This document shows, piece after piece, positions 8,403 to 17,179 of a stretch of 64,000 nucleotides of DNA. Both the position numbers and the translations under genes were made by a program. How positions within the stretch are numbered: position 1 is the stretch's first letter; every line of letters starts with the position of its first letter. This DNA is from JBJKSO01 sp046703825. GTDB lineage: Bacteria > Chloroflexota > Dormibacteria > Aeolococcales > Bog-877. The notes beneath the pieces are model-generated. The model worked only from the letters and a program-made list of their open reading frames with translations. It ran no database searches and was not told the DNA's origin. The DNA is taken from positions 3,146 through 67,145 of the forward strand of contig JBJKSO010000105.1 of assembly GCA_046703825.1 (NCBI GenBank). The letters are read 5' to 3'.

Positions 8403-8475
8403 AGCGGGAGACGGGTCTCGAACCCGCGACCTTCTGCTTGGGAAGCAGACGCTCTACCAACTGAGCTACTCCCGC
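8403..8475 (-). tRNA. tRNA-Gly (anticodon CCC)
   Basis: Read on the minus strand the 73 bases fold into a complete cloverleaf. Acceptor GCGGGAG pairs with CTCCCGC, the D-arm is GCTC/GAGC, and the anticodon stem TCTGC/GCAGA encloses TTCCCAA, giving anticodon CCC. The T-arm is GCGGG-TTCGAGA-CCCGT. CCA is not encoded. The 3' end faces the low-GC region on the left. Confidence 0.96.
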
Positions 8476-8556
8476 CAGCCGGACGAGAGCCGGAGTATAG
8501 CTCGTGCCTGTGATACCTTCGGGCGGCCATCGGTTCGCGCCAAGGAGGAGCCGACG

Positions 8557-8835
8557 ATGATCACCGCCTTCATGCTTGTCACCGCCGATCGCTCCCATCT
8601 GGCTGAGCTCGGTCCCCGGCTAGCGGCGTGCGAGGGGGTCGCCGAGGTCTACACGACCACCGGTGACGTGGACTTCATAGTTCGGATCCAGGTCGCTGAC
8701 CTGGAGGAGCTGTCGGTCTTGGTCCAGGACCGGTTGGGACGAATCGAGGGCATCCTGGCCACCAAGACCCACCTGGCGATGCGTCGCTTCGCCCCCGCAG
8801 AGATCGCAGCCGCCTTCGACCTCGGCATCGACTGA
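8557..8835 (+). CDS. Lrp/AsnC ligand-binding (RAM) domain protein without DNA-binding domain
   Basis: 92 residues forming a single alpha/beta RAM domain, the amino-acid-sensing module of Lrp/AsnC regulators: ITAFMLVTADRSH, then VYTTTGDVDFIVRIQVADLE. No helix-turn-helix precedes it, so it cannot bind DNA itself; stand-alone RAM proteins assemble into rings or partner with full-length Lrp proteins. AAGGAGG eight bases before the ATG fixes the start, although the frame stays open upstream through the tRNA region. Confidence 0.88.
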   Translation: MITAFMLVTADRSHLAELGPRLAACEGVAEVYTTTGDVDFIVRIQVADLEELSVLVQDRLGRIEGILATKTHLAMRRFAPAEIAAAFDLGID

Positions 8836-8858
8836 GGGATCCCGGGCGGTCACCGGGC

Positions 8859-9554
8859 TCAGATGCCGGCCGAACCCAGAAGATGACCCACCCCGGCGGT
8901 CACCGCCATCGCAGCGCCCCCGCCGAGCAGCACCCTGAGCCCGCCTCGGCGCCAGTCAGCGCCACCGGCCAGCGCGCCCAGGACGCCGAGCCCCACCAGC
9001 GCGATCAGTGCCACCACCACCAGGGCGATGGCCCGGGCCACACCGGTGGAAAGTAAGCCGGTGACCACCGGAATCGCGGCGCCACCGGCGAACGCCGCTG
9101 CCGACGACACGGCCGCCTGAAGTGGCCGCGCCCGGCCGTACTCGGTAATGCCCAGCTCGTCGCGAGCGTGGCTTTCCAGAGGGTTGCGCTCCATCAGTTG
9201 CCGCGCGACCTGCGCCGCCAGCTCGCGATCCAGGCCCCGCTCCACGTAGATCTGGGTCAGCTCTTCCCGCTCCCACTCCGGGTTGGCGTGCAGCTCCAGC
9301 TGCTCGCGCGCCAGCTCTGCCTGCTCGGAGTCCTTCTGGCTCGACACCGAAACGTACTCGCCCGCCGCCATCGACATTGCGCCCGCCACCAGCCCGGCCA
9401 CTCCCGCGACCAGTACCTGGGGTGAGCTGGCGTGGGAGGTGGCGACACCCAGCATCAGGCTCGCGGTGGAGACGATCCCGTCGTCGGCGCCCAGCACCGC
9501 GGCGCGCAGCCAGCCGGTCCCCGACAGGCGGTGGCTTTCAGCTACCGGCCTCAC
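8859..9554 (-). CDS. VIT1/CCC1 family iron/manganese transporter
   Basis: 231 residues. The opening block (LGADDGIVSTASLMLGVA) and the AAGEYVSVSSQKDSE segment are diagnostic of the VIT family, and the acidic, helical middle (about 80-130) corresponds to its cytoplasmic metal-binding part. Five membrane helices can be drawn. The family moves Fe2+ or Mn2+ out of the cytoplasm in exchange for protons. The start is GTG. It lies 21 bases upstream of a gene on the same strand only in the sense of being next on the map; the sugar nucleotidyltransferase gene ends just before it, so they may be cotranscribed. Confidence 0.88.
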   Translation of the reverse strand: MRPVAESHRLSGTGWLRAAVLGADDGIVSTASLMLGVATSHASSPQVLVAGVAGLVAGAMSMAAGEYVSVSSQKDSEQAELAREQLELHANPEWEREELTQIYVERGLDRELAAQVARQLMERNPLESHARDELGITEYGRARPLQAAVSSAAAFAGGAAIPVVTGLLSTGVARAIALVVVALIALVGLGVLGALAGGADWRRGGLRVLLGGGAAMAVTAGVGHLLGSAGI

Positions 9555-9575
9555 CCGCTCCCCAGCACAGCTACG

Positions 9576-12089
9576 CTACTGAGCGGCCGCGGCCTGCTGG
9601 ATCGCGGTCGAGACCTCCCCCATCCAGCGCTCCAGGCTCGCCTCGGCGGCGAGCGGATCCGGCCCGGATGCGATGACCCGGTAGCGGGGGCGGTCGGCGT
9701 CGGGCAGCAGCAGCACCCACCCTTGCTCCAAGCTCAGCTTCAACCCATCGGTGAGATCGACGCGGTCGTTGTGATGCGCCTCCACCATCCGTCGCATCAC
9801 CTCGCCCTTTACGTCCCAGGCGCAGGGTAGCGAGCGCTCGAGGTGCGCCCCCACCGGGAGCTGATCCACCAGGTGGGACACCGTGTCCCCGCTCTCGCAC
9901 ACCAACTCCAGGGTGGCCAGCAGGCTGTAGATGGCATCGTAGGCGGCCAGGTGCGCCGGCCAGACCAGCCCGTAGTCCTCGTCGGCGCCCAGCAGCGCCT
10001 GGGTCCGCGAGGCCGCGCGCAGGACCGACGTCCCCGCTGCCCGGGCGGAGACCATCCGCCCCCCGGCGCTGTTGACCGCCTGCTCCAGCCGCCAGGGAGC
10101 GGAGACCGGAGCCACCACAGACCCCGGCCCCCGCATCTTTAGCGCCAGGGTCGCCAGCAGGCTGGTGGCCTGATCATGAAGAAGCACCCGGCCCTTATCG
10201 TCGATCAAGGTGACGCGCTGCCCGGAGGGGTCGATCCGCACGCCCAGCAGGGCGCCGACGGTGCGGGTGATGGCGGAGGCCTGCTCAAGATCTTCGTCGC
10301 GGTTGCGCGAGGAGAAGAGCAAGGCGGAGTCCTCCTCCATTCCCGGGCGCAGGCTGATCACCTCCACCCGAGCCTGCTGGAGCAGCTGGCGCAGAACGGA
10401 GGTGGCGCTGCTGTAACCAAAGTCGACCAGCACGGTGGGCCGGGCGGAACGGATCGCGGCCACGTCGATCTGGTTGAGTACATGCTGCTCGTAGGCGGCG
10501 ACCACACCGCTCGGGTAGTCGATCCCCGCGATCTCGCGGGTGACCACGCGCCGGAAGTCCTCGCGGAAGAAGGTGTTCTCCAGGCGGCGCTCTTGGCGGC
10601 GGTCGAGGGCCATCCCCCGATCGTCCAGGAGGAGGACGTCGGCCGAGCGAACATCCAGGGGGGAAGAGAGGATATGGGCCGCTCCCACCGCTGACGACTC
10701 CCGCGCGAAGTAGCAAGTCACCGGCACCGGCAGCTCGGTCAGGTCGAGCACGTGGGCACCGGCGGAGAGCATCCCCGAGATGATCGCCCGCTTGATCATG
10801 CGGGATCCCTGGCTCCAGTCGCGGCAGATGGCCAGGTCCACCCCGCGCGGCTGGTTGGCGGCCCACGCCGCCCCCAGGCGGGCACACCACTCGGGCGTCA
10901 GCTCCACGTTGATCAGCCCGGTGATGCCGGCCGAACCGAACAGGCTGGAGCGCCAGGCGCCGGCCCAGATCACCGACTCGTGCACCACCGAACCGGGTTC
11001 GATCTCCTTCCCGGGCCAGATGCGCACGCCCTGCTCCACCACGGTTCCGGCGCCGATGGTGCAGTCGTCGCCGATCACGGTGCCGTCGTCCAGCAGCACC
11101 TCGGGGCGGATGGTGGCGCCACCGCACACCACCGCCTGGCGCAGCCGCGAGCGCTCACCGACGTAGGCCTGCGTCCAGATCACGCTGCTGCTGACCTTGG
11201 CGCCGTCGTCGACGACCACGAAGCTGTCCAGCACCACCGGCCCATTGAGGAAGGCCTCCGCCCCCACCACCGCGTCCCGGCCCACGTAGGCCGGACCCTC
11301 GATCCGGGCGTTGCCGGCCACCTCCGCCCCCTCGACCACCCACTGCGACGGCCCCACCTGCCGCCCGGCGATCTCGCACTGCACGCGGCCCTCGAGCGCA
11401 TCCCAGTTGGCCTGCAGGTAGCTGGCGACGCTGCCGATGTCGCACCAGTAGCCGCGGCCCTGGACCGCCCAGAGCTCGTCCTGGCTCGCCAGCATCTGGG
11501 GGAAGACGTCCTGAGACCAATCGCAGGGGCGGTCGTCCGGGATGTAGTCCAGCACCTCCGGGTCGATCACGTAGATGCCGGTGTTGGCGAGGTCCGAGAA
11601 GACCTCTCCCCAGGACGGCTTCTCCAAGAAGCGCTGCACCCGTCCAGCTCCCTCGACGATCACCACCCCGTACTCCAGCGGGTTGCCCACCCGTGAGAGC
11701 ACCACGGTGGCGCGGGCGCCGTGGTCGTGGTGGAAGGCGGTGACGTGGCTCAGGTCGATGTCGGTGAGCGCGTCGCCGCTGATCACCAGAAACGTGGAGT
11801 CGAGCAGGCTGGCGGCGTTCTTGACGCTCCCGGCGGTGCCCAGCGGCCGGTCCTCGACCGCGTACTCCAGGCTCATCCCCAGCTCGGCGCCGTCGCCGAA
11901 GTAGTTGCGGATGCTGGCGCCCAGGTACTGCAGGGTGATCACCACCTCCGTGATCCCGTGGCGGCGGAGAAGGCGCAGCACGTGCTCCAGGCAGGGGCGC
12001 CCGACCACCGGCACCAGCGGCTTGGGCCGCCGGCTGGTGAGTGGGCGCAGGCGGCTGCCCTCGCCTCCCGCCATCACCACCGCCTTCAA
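9576..12089 (-). CDS. Mannose-1-phosphate guanylyltransferase fused to a degenerate phosphomannomutase domain
   Basis: 837 residues. Residues 1-235 are a sugar-1-phosphate nucleotidyltransferase with GGEGSRLRPLT and KPLVPV. A left-handed beta-helix follows (about 245-375), then a phosphohexomutase-like half. Where active mutases have the TASHNP phosphoserine loop, this protein has ILSSPLDVRS, so mutase activity is doubtful; the same loss is known in actinobacterial and cyanobacterial homologues. It probably makes GDP-mannose or another NDP-sugar for surface glycans. The start is TTG at 12089. It is the last-but-one gene of a leftward run. Confidence 0.88.
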   Translation of the reverse strand: MKAVVMAGGEGSRLRPLTSRRPKPLVPVVGRPCLEHVLRLLRRHGITEVVITLQYLGASIRNYFGDGAELGMSLEYAVEDRPLGTAGSVKNAASLLDSTFLVISGDALTDIDLSHVTAFHHDHGARATVVLSRVGNPLEYGVVIVEGAGRVQRFLEKPSWGEVFSDLANTGIYVIDPEVLDYIPDDRPCDWSQDVFPQMLASQDELWAVQGRGYWCDIGSVASYLQANWDALEGRVQCEIAGRQVGPSQWVVEGAEVAGNARIEGPAYVGRDAVVGAEAFLNGPVVLDSFVVVDDGAKVSSSVIWTQAYVGERSRLRQAVVCGGATIRPEVLLDDGTVIGDDCTIGAGTVVEQGVRIWPGKEIEPGSVVHESVIWAGAWRSSLFGSAGITGLINVELTPEWCARLGAAWAANQPRGVDLAICRDWSQGSRMIKRAIISGMLSAGAHVLDLTELPVPVTCYFARESSAVGAAHILSSPLDVRSADVLLLDDRGMALDRRQERRLENTFFREDFRRVVTREIAGIDYPSGVVAAYEQHVLNQIDVAAIRSARPTVLVDFGYSSATSVLRQLLQQARVEVISLRPGMEEDSALLFSSRNRDEDLEQASAITRTVGALLGVRIDPSGQRVTLIDDKGRVLLHDQATSLLATLALKMRGPGSVVAPVSAPWRLEQAVNSAGGRMVSARAAGTSVLRAASRTQALLGADEDYGLVWPAHLAAYDAIYSLLATLELVCESGDTVSHLVDQLPVGAHLERSLPCAWDVKGEVMRRMVEAHHNDRVDLTDGLKLSLEQGWVLLLPDADRPRYRVIASGPDPLAAEASLERWMGEVSTAIQQAAAAQ

Positions 12090-12129
12090 CTCAGCACCGC
12101 CTCACCGAGCCCCTGCCGCCCCGCCGCGA

Positions 12130-13212
12130 TCATACGAAGAGTCGCCGGCCCCGGCGGCGGTCGAGCCAGAGGAGCCCCGCCACCGCGACACCGAACAGCA
12201 CCGCCACCCCGGCCGTGCCCAGGGCCTCCGCCAGGCCCGTACCCCCCGAGTAAACGGGGGGCGCCGGAAGTGTTTGCAGCCGGTGGAGGAAGACCCGGTG
12301 GGGGGCGGCGGCAATCACCTCTCCGTGAGGTCGTGCGGCGAACACCGGCCCCAGAGTCGCCAGCGCCAGGACCGAGGAGCTGGGAGCGGTGCGGTACCAG
12401 CTGAATCCAGCGTCGGGGGTGAGTAGCGTGCCGAACCCACGAGTGGCCAGGTAGGCGGCCTGGGGGCCGTCGGAGGCCAAGGCGGTGATCACGGGGATGC
12501 CGCCGATGCCACCGTAGGGCAGGAGTTGGAAGACTGCCTGCCACCTGCCGCCGGGGTCAGCCCAGACAGTGCCGGATGGCTGAGCCACGAGCTGGGTGCC
12601 GATTCCCAGCTCCGCGATCCGGCTTCCTTGCGGCACGGGTGGTGCCCCGGGGGCGGCGTGAAAGGAGCTGCCGTCGCCGAGCACGATCCTGCCACCGACC
12701 GATGCCATCCAGGGAAGCCCGCCTCGGGGAGGCGCCAGCACCGCCGTGGCGTCCCCGGCCATCCGCCTCCTGAGGTGGCGGCCCAGGCGGCCGAAGTAGA
12801 GGCCAGCCCGGCTGGCGACCGCCAGCTGCGCCTCCCCAGTCCCACCCAAGGCGAGGCCCTGCACCGGAGGGGGAACGCGACCCAGCCAGCGCGACGGCCC
12901 CCCGTGGCTGACCCGCGCCAAGGTCCCGTTCGAGAAGGCGACCACGCCGGTGCCGCCCACAGCGGCCACCGCGACCGGCCGCTCCGGCGACGCGCGGAAC
13001 GGGTCGAACTGGCCGGTGGCGGCGCGGTACCAGGCGGTCCGGCCAGCGGCCGTCAGCACCAAAGTCCAGCCGCCGACGGGGTTGGAGGCGACCTGCGTCA
13101 GGCTCAGGGCCGGGCCACCGCTCTGGCTCCACCAGCCTCCGGCCAGCACCAGCGGCGCTGAGAGCACCAGCCCGAGCCCGGCCAGCAAGAGCGCCAGCGG
13201 AAGCCGCTTCAA
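12130..13212 (-). CDS. Membrane-anchored extracytoplasmic protein, beta-propeller-like, unknown function
   Basis: 360 residues with a hydrophobic signal anchor (MKRLPLALLLAGLGLVLSAP), a long extracytoplasmic part, and one C-terminal helix followed by a basic tail (RRRGRRLF). The middle repeats a pattern of short hydrophobic strands with G-x-W/A and WYR motifs (AWYRAATGQFDPF, SWYRTAPSSSV), suggesting a repeat or propeller fold like the Ycf48 group, though I cannot assign a family. The TTG start follows the stop of the CPBP gene directly, so the two are coupled. Confidence 0.7.
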   Translation of the reverse strand: MKRLPLALLLAGLGLVLSAPLVLAGGWWSQSGGPALSLTQVASNPVGGWTLVLTAAGRTAWYRAATGQFDPFRASPERPVAVAAVGGTGVVAFSNGTLARVSHGGPSRWLGRVPPPVQGLALGGTGEAQLAVASRAGLYFGRLGRHLRRRMAGDATAVLAPPRGGLPWMASVGGRIVLGDGSSFHAAPGAPPVPQGSRIAELGIGTQLVAQPSGTVWADPGGRWQAVFQLLPYGGIGGIPVITALASDGPQAAYLATRGFGTLLTPDAGFSWYRTAPSSSVLALATLGPVFAARPHGEVIAAAPHRVFLHRLQTLPAPPVYSGGTGLAEALGTAGVAVLFGVAVAGLLWLDRRRGRRLFV

Positions 13213-13213
13213 C

Positions 13214-14104
13214 TCAAGCTCCGTAGAGCCCGCTGACGATCACCGCCAGCACGAAGAGGTCCGCCACCACATGGACCATAGCCGCCGGCAGCAGGCTGCC
13301 CGTCCTCTGCGTCATCCAGCCCCAGATCAGCCCCAGCAGCACCACGATGGGGATGAAGGTCTCCGCCGGCCCCTGGTAGGTGATGGCGACGTGCGCAACA
13401 CCGAAAATGAGCGCCTGCAGCCAGAGCGCGGTCGCCGGTCGGTGGTGGCGCTCCAGCGCGGCCATCATGACACCGCGGAACTGGACCTCCTGGGCGATGG
13501 CGCTGGTGCCGTTGGCAACTCCATAGGCGACCGCGGCAGGTCCGCCCAGAGCCAGCAGCGGCACTCCCTCCCGTCCGATCCAAGGTCCGGGCAGGGCAAA
13601 CGCCACCACCAGGAACGCCAGCGTCACCCCCAGCCCAAGGAGCAGCGCTCGCCCCGAGGGGCGGCTCGCGATCCTCAAGCTCGGCCGTGGCCGGGGCGAG
13701 ATCAGCCAGAAGATGACCGCCATCACCAAAGCCAGCCCGAGCCACAAAGAGCCGGCGAAGGCCTGTCGGTTGAGGCTGAAGGCGGAGGCGCCCAACAGAC
13801 CGGGGAAGGGGCCGGTGTAGGCGGTCAGGAATGCCCAGACCGAGTAGGGCAGGGTGAGGCTGAGAAAGGCGAAGGCCAGCGGCAGCGAAGGCCGCAACCC
13901 GGGCAGGGCGCAGGTCGCCACGACGATGGCGAAGTAGCCGGTGAGGCGCCAAACATAGGGGTCGACGCTCTGGGGGTCGCCGAACAGCCGAGGCACCAGC
14001 ATCACTCCGGCCGCACCGGCAAGGATGAGCAGGAGCGGCGCCCAGCCTGCCTCCGGAGCTGAGCCCAGCGCCGACAGCCGGCGAACCGCCGCGGCGGCGC
14101 TCAA
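13214..14104 (-). CDS. CPBP family intramembrane protease homologue
   Basis: 296 residues with about eight membrane helices. The CPBP (Abi/CAAX protease) motifs are AIAQEVQFRG in place of the usual EExxxR, then FGVAH, then MVHVVAD. The first catalytic glutamate is therefore a glutamine, while the second glutamate, the arginine and both histidines are kept. Activity may be altered or lost. An in-frame TAG belonging to the previous gene limits the frame upstream, leaving TTG at 14104 as the first possible start; no good ribosome binding site is visible. Confidence 0.82.
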   Translation of the reverse strand: MSAAAAVRRLSALGSAPEAGWAPLLLILAGAAGVMLVPRLFGDPQSVDPYVWRLTGYFAIVVATCALPGLRPSLPLAFAFLSLTLPYSVWAFLTAYTGPFPGLLGASAFSLNRQAFAGSLWLGLALVMAVIFWLISPRPRPSLRIASRPSGRALLLGLGVTLAFLVVAFALPGPWIGREGVPLLALGGPAAVAYGVANGTSAIAQEVQFRGVMMAALERHHRPATALWLQALIFGVAHVAITYQGPAETFIPIVVLLGLIWGWMTQRTGSLLPAAMVHVVADLFVLAVIVSGLYGA

Positions 14105-14128
14105 CGCGGAGGCAGGCCCGCCCGGCGG

Positions 14129-14692
14129 CTAGGAAGTGGTTTCGCCGGAGCCGCTCTGCGCGGACGCGCCCGTGCCGTTGCCCGATGGAGTGATCTCGAT
14201 GTCGTCCATCTCCTCGCCCCGCAGGCGGTCGACCAGGTCGTAGACCTTGTCCTGCACCGTCCCCGAGAAGAGAAAAGCGACGCCAGCGCTGGCGAAGACG
14301 CCGGCCGCCACCCACTTGGAAGAGATGTGGCGGCTGGACTTGGGCTTGACCCCAGCCTTGCGCAGCGAGCTCTGCACCTTCTTGCGGGTGTCGGGCGGCA
14401 GCGAGTTGCTCGCCTCATAGGCAGCCTGGACCACCCGCTCGGCCAGGTCGCCGGAACGCTCTCTGGCCACCTCCACCGCCTCTGCCGCCCGCTTCTGGGC
14501 CTCCTCCGCCACCGGCTGCATCTCCTTCGCGATCCTCTCGGCAACCTCGGGGATCTGGCGGCTCACGGCCGCCAGCGCCGGCCCCAGCGCCTCACCAGCG
14601 GTCTTGACGCCGGTGCCGAGGACATCAACCACTACTTCCGCCGCATCCCCGGCAGAAATTCGCTGGGGACGCTGCCTTTGACGCAACTTCAC
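14129..14692 (-). CDS. Alanine-rich, single-helix membrane protein, unknown function
   Basis: 187 residues. The first half is a charged, alanine-rich amphipathic helix region (AEEAQKRAAEAVEVARERSG), followed by one hydrophobic segment (WVAAGVFASAGVAFLFSG) near residue 130 and a short acidic tail. This resembles YtxH-like stress or envelope proteins, but no specific family is recognised. GTG at 14692 is preceded by GAGGAGG with seven-base spacing. It heads the run leading into the CPBP protein and the propeller-like protein. Confidence 0.7.
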   Translation of the reverse strand: MKLRQRQRPQRISAGDAAEVVVDVLGTGVKTAGEALGPALAAVSRQIPEVAERIAKEMQPVAEEAQKRAAEAVEVARERSGDLAERVVQAAYEASNSLPPDTRKKVQSSLRKAGVKPKSSRHISSKWVAAGVFASAGVAFLFSGTVQDKVYDLVDRLRGEEMDDIEITPSGNGTGASAQSGSGETTS

Positions 14693-14853
14693 ACCATTTC
14701 CTCCTCTTGCTTACGCGGCTGATCTTACCTAGAGGAACAACCCCGACCCCGGCGCCATCGTCTCATGTGGCGGCGCACAGTGGACTAGTGGAGGGGAGTT
14801 CGCCCAGTCAGGCAGGGGGCGTGAGCCACCTTTGGCTCGGGCAGTGCCCAGCG

Positions 14854-15672
14854 TCAGTCGGGCCGGCGGGCCGGGGTCGGACCGGGCTCGCGCCCGGGGA
14901 AGTGCTCCAGCGGCCCGTGGCCCGCACCCAGACCCGGCGCCCGGGCCAGGCACCGAAGCTCGTACGCCTTCGCGGCCCGCACCGCATCCAGGGGAGCGTC
15001 GCCTCGGGCCAGATTCGCGGTTATGGCCGCGGAGAAGGTGCACCCGGTCCCGTGGGTGTGGCGCGAATCGATCCTCTCCGCCTCGAGTTGGGTGACGGAG
15101 CCGTCATGGACCACGACATCCACCGGAGGTCCCGGGGCGTGCCCGCCCTTGACCACCACCCAGGGGACCCCGAGTTCAGTGAGGGCGTGGGCCGCGCTCT
15201 GGGCCTCGGCGCCGTCGGTGACGGGCAAACCGGTCAGCGCGGACGCCTCCGGCCAGTTGGGAGTGAGGACGGTGGCGAGCGGGATCAGCCGCTCGCGCAT
15301 CAGCCGCACCGCGTCCGCCTGGAGGAGGGTGGCCCCACTCTTGGCGACCATCACCGGGTCGACCACCAGCGGCCCCCAGTCGCGCCGCGACAGCTGGGCG
15401 ACGACCTCCCGGATTAGGTCTGCCGAGTAGAGCATGCCGGTCTTGACCGCCGCCGGACGGAGGTCTTGGTCGAGAGCCTCGATCTGCGCGGCCACGAATT
15501 CGGTAGGCAGCGGCTCGACCGCGGTGACGGCGACGGTGTTCTGGGCCGTCAGCGCCACCAGCACGCTCACCCCATAGGCACCGTTGGCGGCAAAGGTCTT
15601 GAGGTCGGCCTGGATGCCGGCCCCGCCACCACTGTCGCTGGTGGCGACGGTGCACGCGATCGGGCGGGTCAT
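14854..15672 (-). CDS. thiD: Hydroxymethylpyrimidine/phosphomethylpyrimidine kinase
   Basis: 272 residues, ribokinase fold. It phosphorylates hydroxymethylpyrimidine twice to HMP-PP for thiamine synthesis. Family blocks are TVATSDSGGGAGIQADLKTF near the start, VDPVMVAKSG, and the anion-hole motif HTHGTGCTFSAAI with the catalytic aspartate replaced in this block by the local GTGC arrangement. The ATG overlaps the stop of the upstream transporter by four bases, so the two are translationally coupled and share the TPP riboswitch. Confidence 0.93.
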   Translation of the reverse strand: MTRPIACTVATSDSGGGAGIQADLKTFAANGAYGVSVLVALTAQNTVAVTAVEPLPTEFVAAQIEALDQDLRPAAVKTGMLYSADLIREVVAQLSRRDWGPLVVDPVMVAKSGATLLQADAVRLMRERLIPLATVLTPNWPEASALTGLPVTDGAEAQSAAHALTELGVPWVVVKGGHAPGPPVDVVVHDGSVTQLEAERIDSRHTHGTGCTFSAAITANLARGDAPLDAVRAAKAYELRCLARAPGLGAGHGPLEHFPGREPGPTPARRPD

Positions 15673-17132
15673 TGGGCCGCTCCCGGCTCGACCGCAGCGG
15701 TGAGCCGGTGCTCGCGAGCGGTCAGCAGCACGTAAGCCACCGCCGCCACCAGAGTCCCGACCAGGCTGCTGATATCGGCCGGCTGTCCTTGAAAGAGGTG
15801 CTGCGCCAGTGGTGAGACGAACCCCCACTCGCCGGGTGGAGGCGGCTCGTTGAAGAACAGGATGGTCGCCGCGGTCCCGATCAGGAAGGCGGCGAGCACC
15901 GGCCACCTGACCCCACCGCGAAACCAGTAGCCACTGCGGGTGGTCAGGCGATGGGGCTCCATCCGCGGCCGGCGCCAGACCGAGTCCAAGACCACCACCG
16001 TCGCCCAGGCGGGGAACCAGACGTAGGTGAGAGTCAAAAAGTTGACGTAGTTCCCTTGGAAGCCGCTTCCGGCGAACAGCACCAGCGCCGCGATCAGACC
16101 TCCCAGGAGGCCGACTGCGGTGGCCGCCATCCAGCGTCGCAGACGGATCCCGATGGCCAAGGCGCACAGAGCTGAGGAGTAGACGTTCAGGTAGTTGGAG
16201 CTGAGTTCGGCCAGGATGATGAACGCCGCGAAGCAGAACGCGAACCACAGCGGCACCGAAGAGACGATCAGGTTGGGTAGCAGCTTGGCGGGGTCCGCCG
16301 TCTGCAGCGCCGCTCCCAGCAGGCCGCAGCCGACCAGGCTGAGCGTGCTGCCGCCGGCGCTGGTGAGGGCCACGCGGCGATCGGAGGAGTTCACCGGCAG
16401 GTATCGGGAGTAGTCGGCCGCGTAGGTCACCCACGAGACGATCAGCGCGAAGGTGAGGGTGAACCCCAGCGCGGCCGCGGCGAGGTGAGGACCGAACGGA
16501 AGCCGGCTCTGCAGTCCGAGGTTCCACCGGTGGAAGGTAAAGACGGCCAAGAGTCCGCAGACCAGCAGGAACGCGGGCACCTGTATGTGCTGGAAGACCG
16601 AGATGGTGCGGTGGCCGTAGACCGCCACCAGAAACGAGATGGCCGTGATGGCGACCAGCAGCAGCGCCTCGATCGAGGTCGGGGTTCCGCTGAGTATGGG
16701 CAGAGCCTTAACCGTGGTGACGGCGATGGCGCAGTCATAGGCGAACCAGCCGATGGCTATGGTCATGGTGAGGAAGCCACCGATGTAGGCACCGCGCCAC
16801 CCGAAGACCATCCGCGACTGCACGATCTGGGGCGCACCGCTGCGCACGCCGGTGATGCTGAGCAGCCCGAGGAAGGTGCTGCCGGCGGCGGCGCCGGCGA
16901 TCAGGACGAGGGCGGCATCCCAGAAACCCAGCCCGGCCGCGGAGACCAAGAGCGCCCCGGCGAAGAGCGAGAAGAAGTCGGCCAAAGCGCCCGACCAGAT
17001 GAAGAAGAGTTCGCGAGGACGTCCGTGGCGTCGCTCTGCCGGAACCGGCTCCAAGCCCCGGAGCTCGACGCGCAGGAACTCGTCGTCATCCTCGGGGATC
17101 GCACCGTCTGCAACCGGAACCGCTGACTCCAA
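15669..17132 (-). CDS. cytX: NCS1 family permease, likely hydroxymethylpyrimidine transporter
   Basis: 487 residues with about twelve membrane helices and the NCS1 pattern (WSGALADFFSLFAGALLVSA; GWRGAYIGGFLTMTIAIGW). NCS1 carriers import nucleobases and related heterocycles. A TPP riboswitch upstream and thiD overlapping downstream point to uptake of the thiamine pyrimidine moiety, the role of CytX. The start is TTG with GGGAGAG just before it; that ribosome binding site lies next to the 3' arm of a riboswitch-linked stem. Confidence 0.88.
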   Translation of the reverse strand: MESAVPVADGAIPEDDDEFLRVELRGLEPVPAERRHGRPRELFFIWSGALADFFSLFAGALLVSAAGLGFWDAALVLIAGAAAGSTFLGLLSITGVRSGAPQIVQSRMVFGWRGAYIGGFLTMTIAIGWFAYDCAIAVTTVKALPILSGTPTSIEALLLVAITAISFLVAVYGHRTISVFQHIQVPAFLLVCGLLAVFTFHRWNLGLQSRLPFGPHLAAAALGFTLTFALIVSWVTYAADYSRYLPVNSSDRRVALTSAGGSTLSLVGCGLLGAALQTADPAKLLPNLIVSSVPLWFAFCFAAFIILAELSSNYLNVYSSALCALAIGIRLRRWMAATAVGLLGGLIAALVLFAGSGFQGNYVNFLTLTYVWFPAWATVVVLDSVWRRPRMEPHRLTTRSGYWFRGGVRWPVLAAFLIGTAATILFFNEPPPPGEWGFVSPLAQHLFQGQPADISSLVGTLVAAVAYVLLTAREHRLTAAVEPGAAQ

Positions 17133-17141
17133 TCTGCTCTC

Positions 17142-17179
17142 CCTCAGCCATGTGCCGCTGGAGCTCCGGCAGGCTGAGG
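17142..17179 (-). promoter_or_regulatory. Riboswitch expression platform: stem flanking the cytX ribosome binding site
   Basis: Directly after the aptamer, CCTCAGCC (17179-17172) can pair perfectly with GGCTGAGG (17149-17142), whose end runs into the GGGAGAG ribosome binding site of cytX. The eight-base stem would hide the site, which fits translational control rather than termination; no uracil run follows. Which ligand state favours the stem cannot be decided by eye. Confidence 0.6.
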
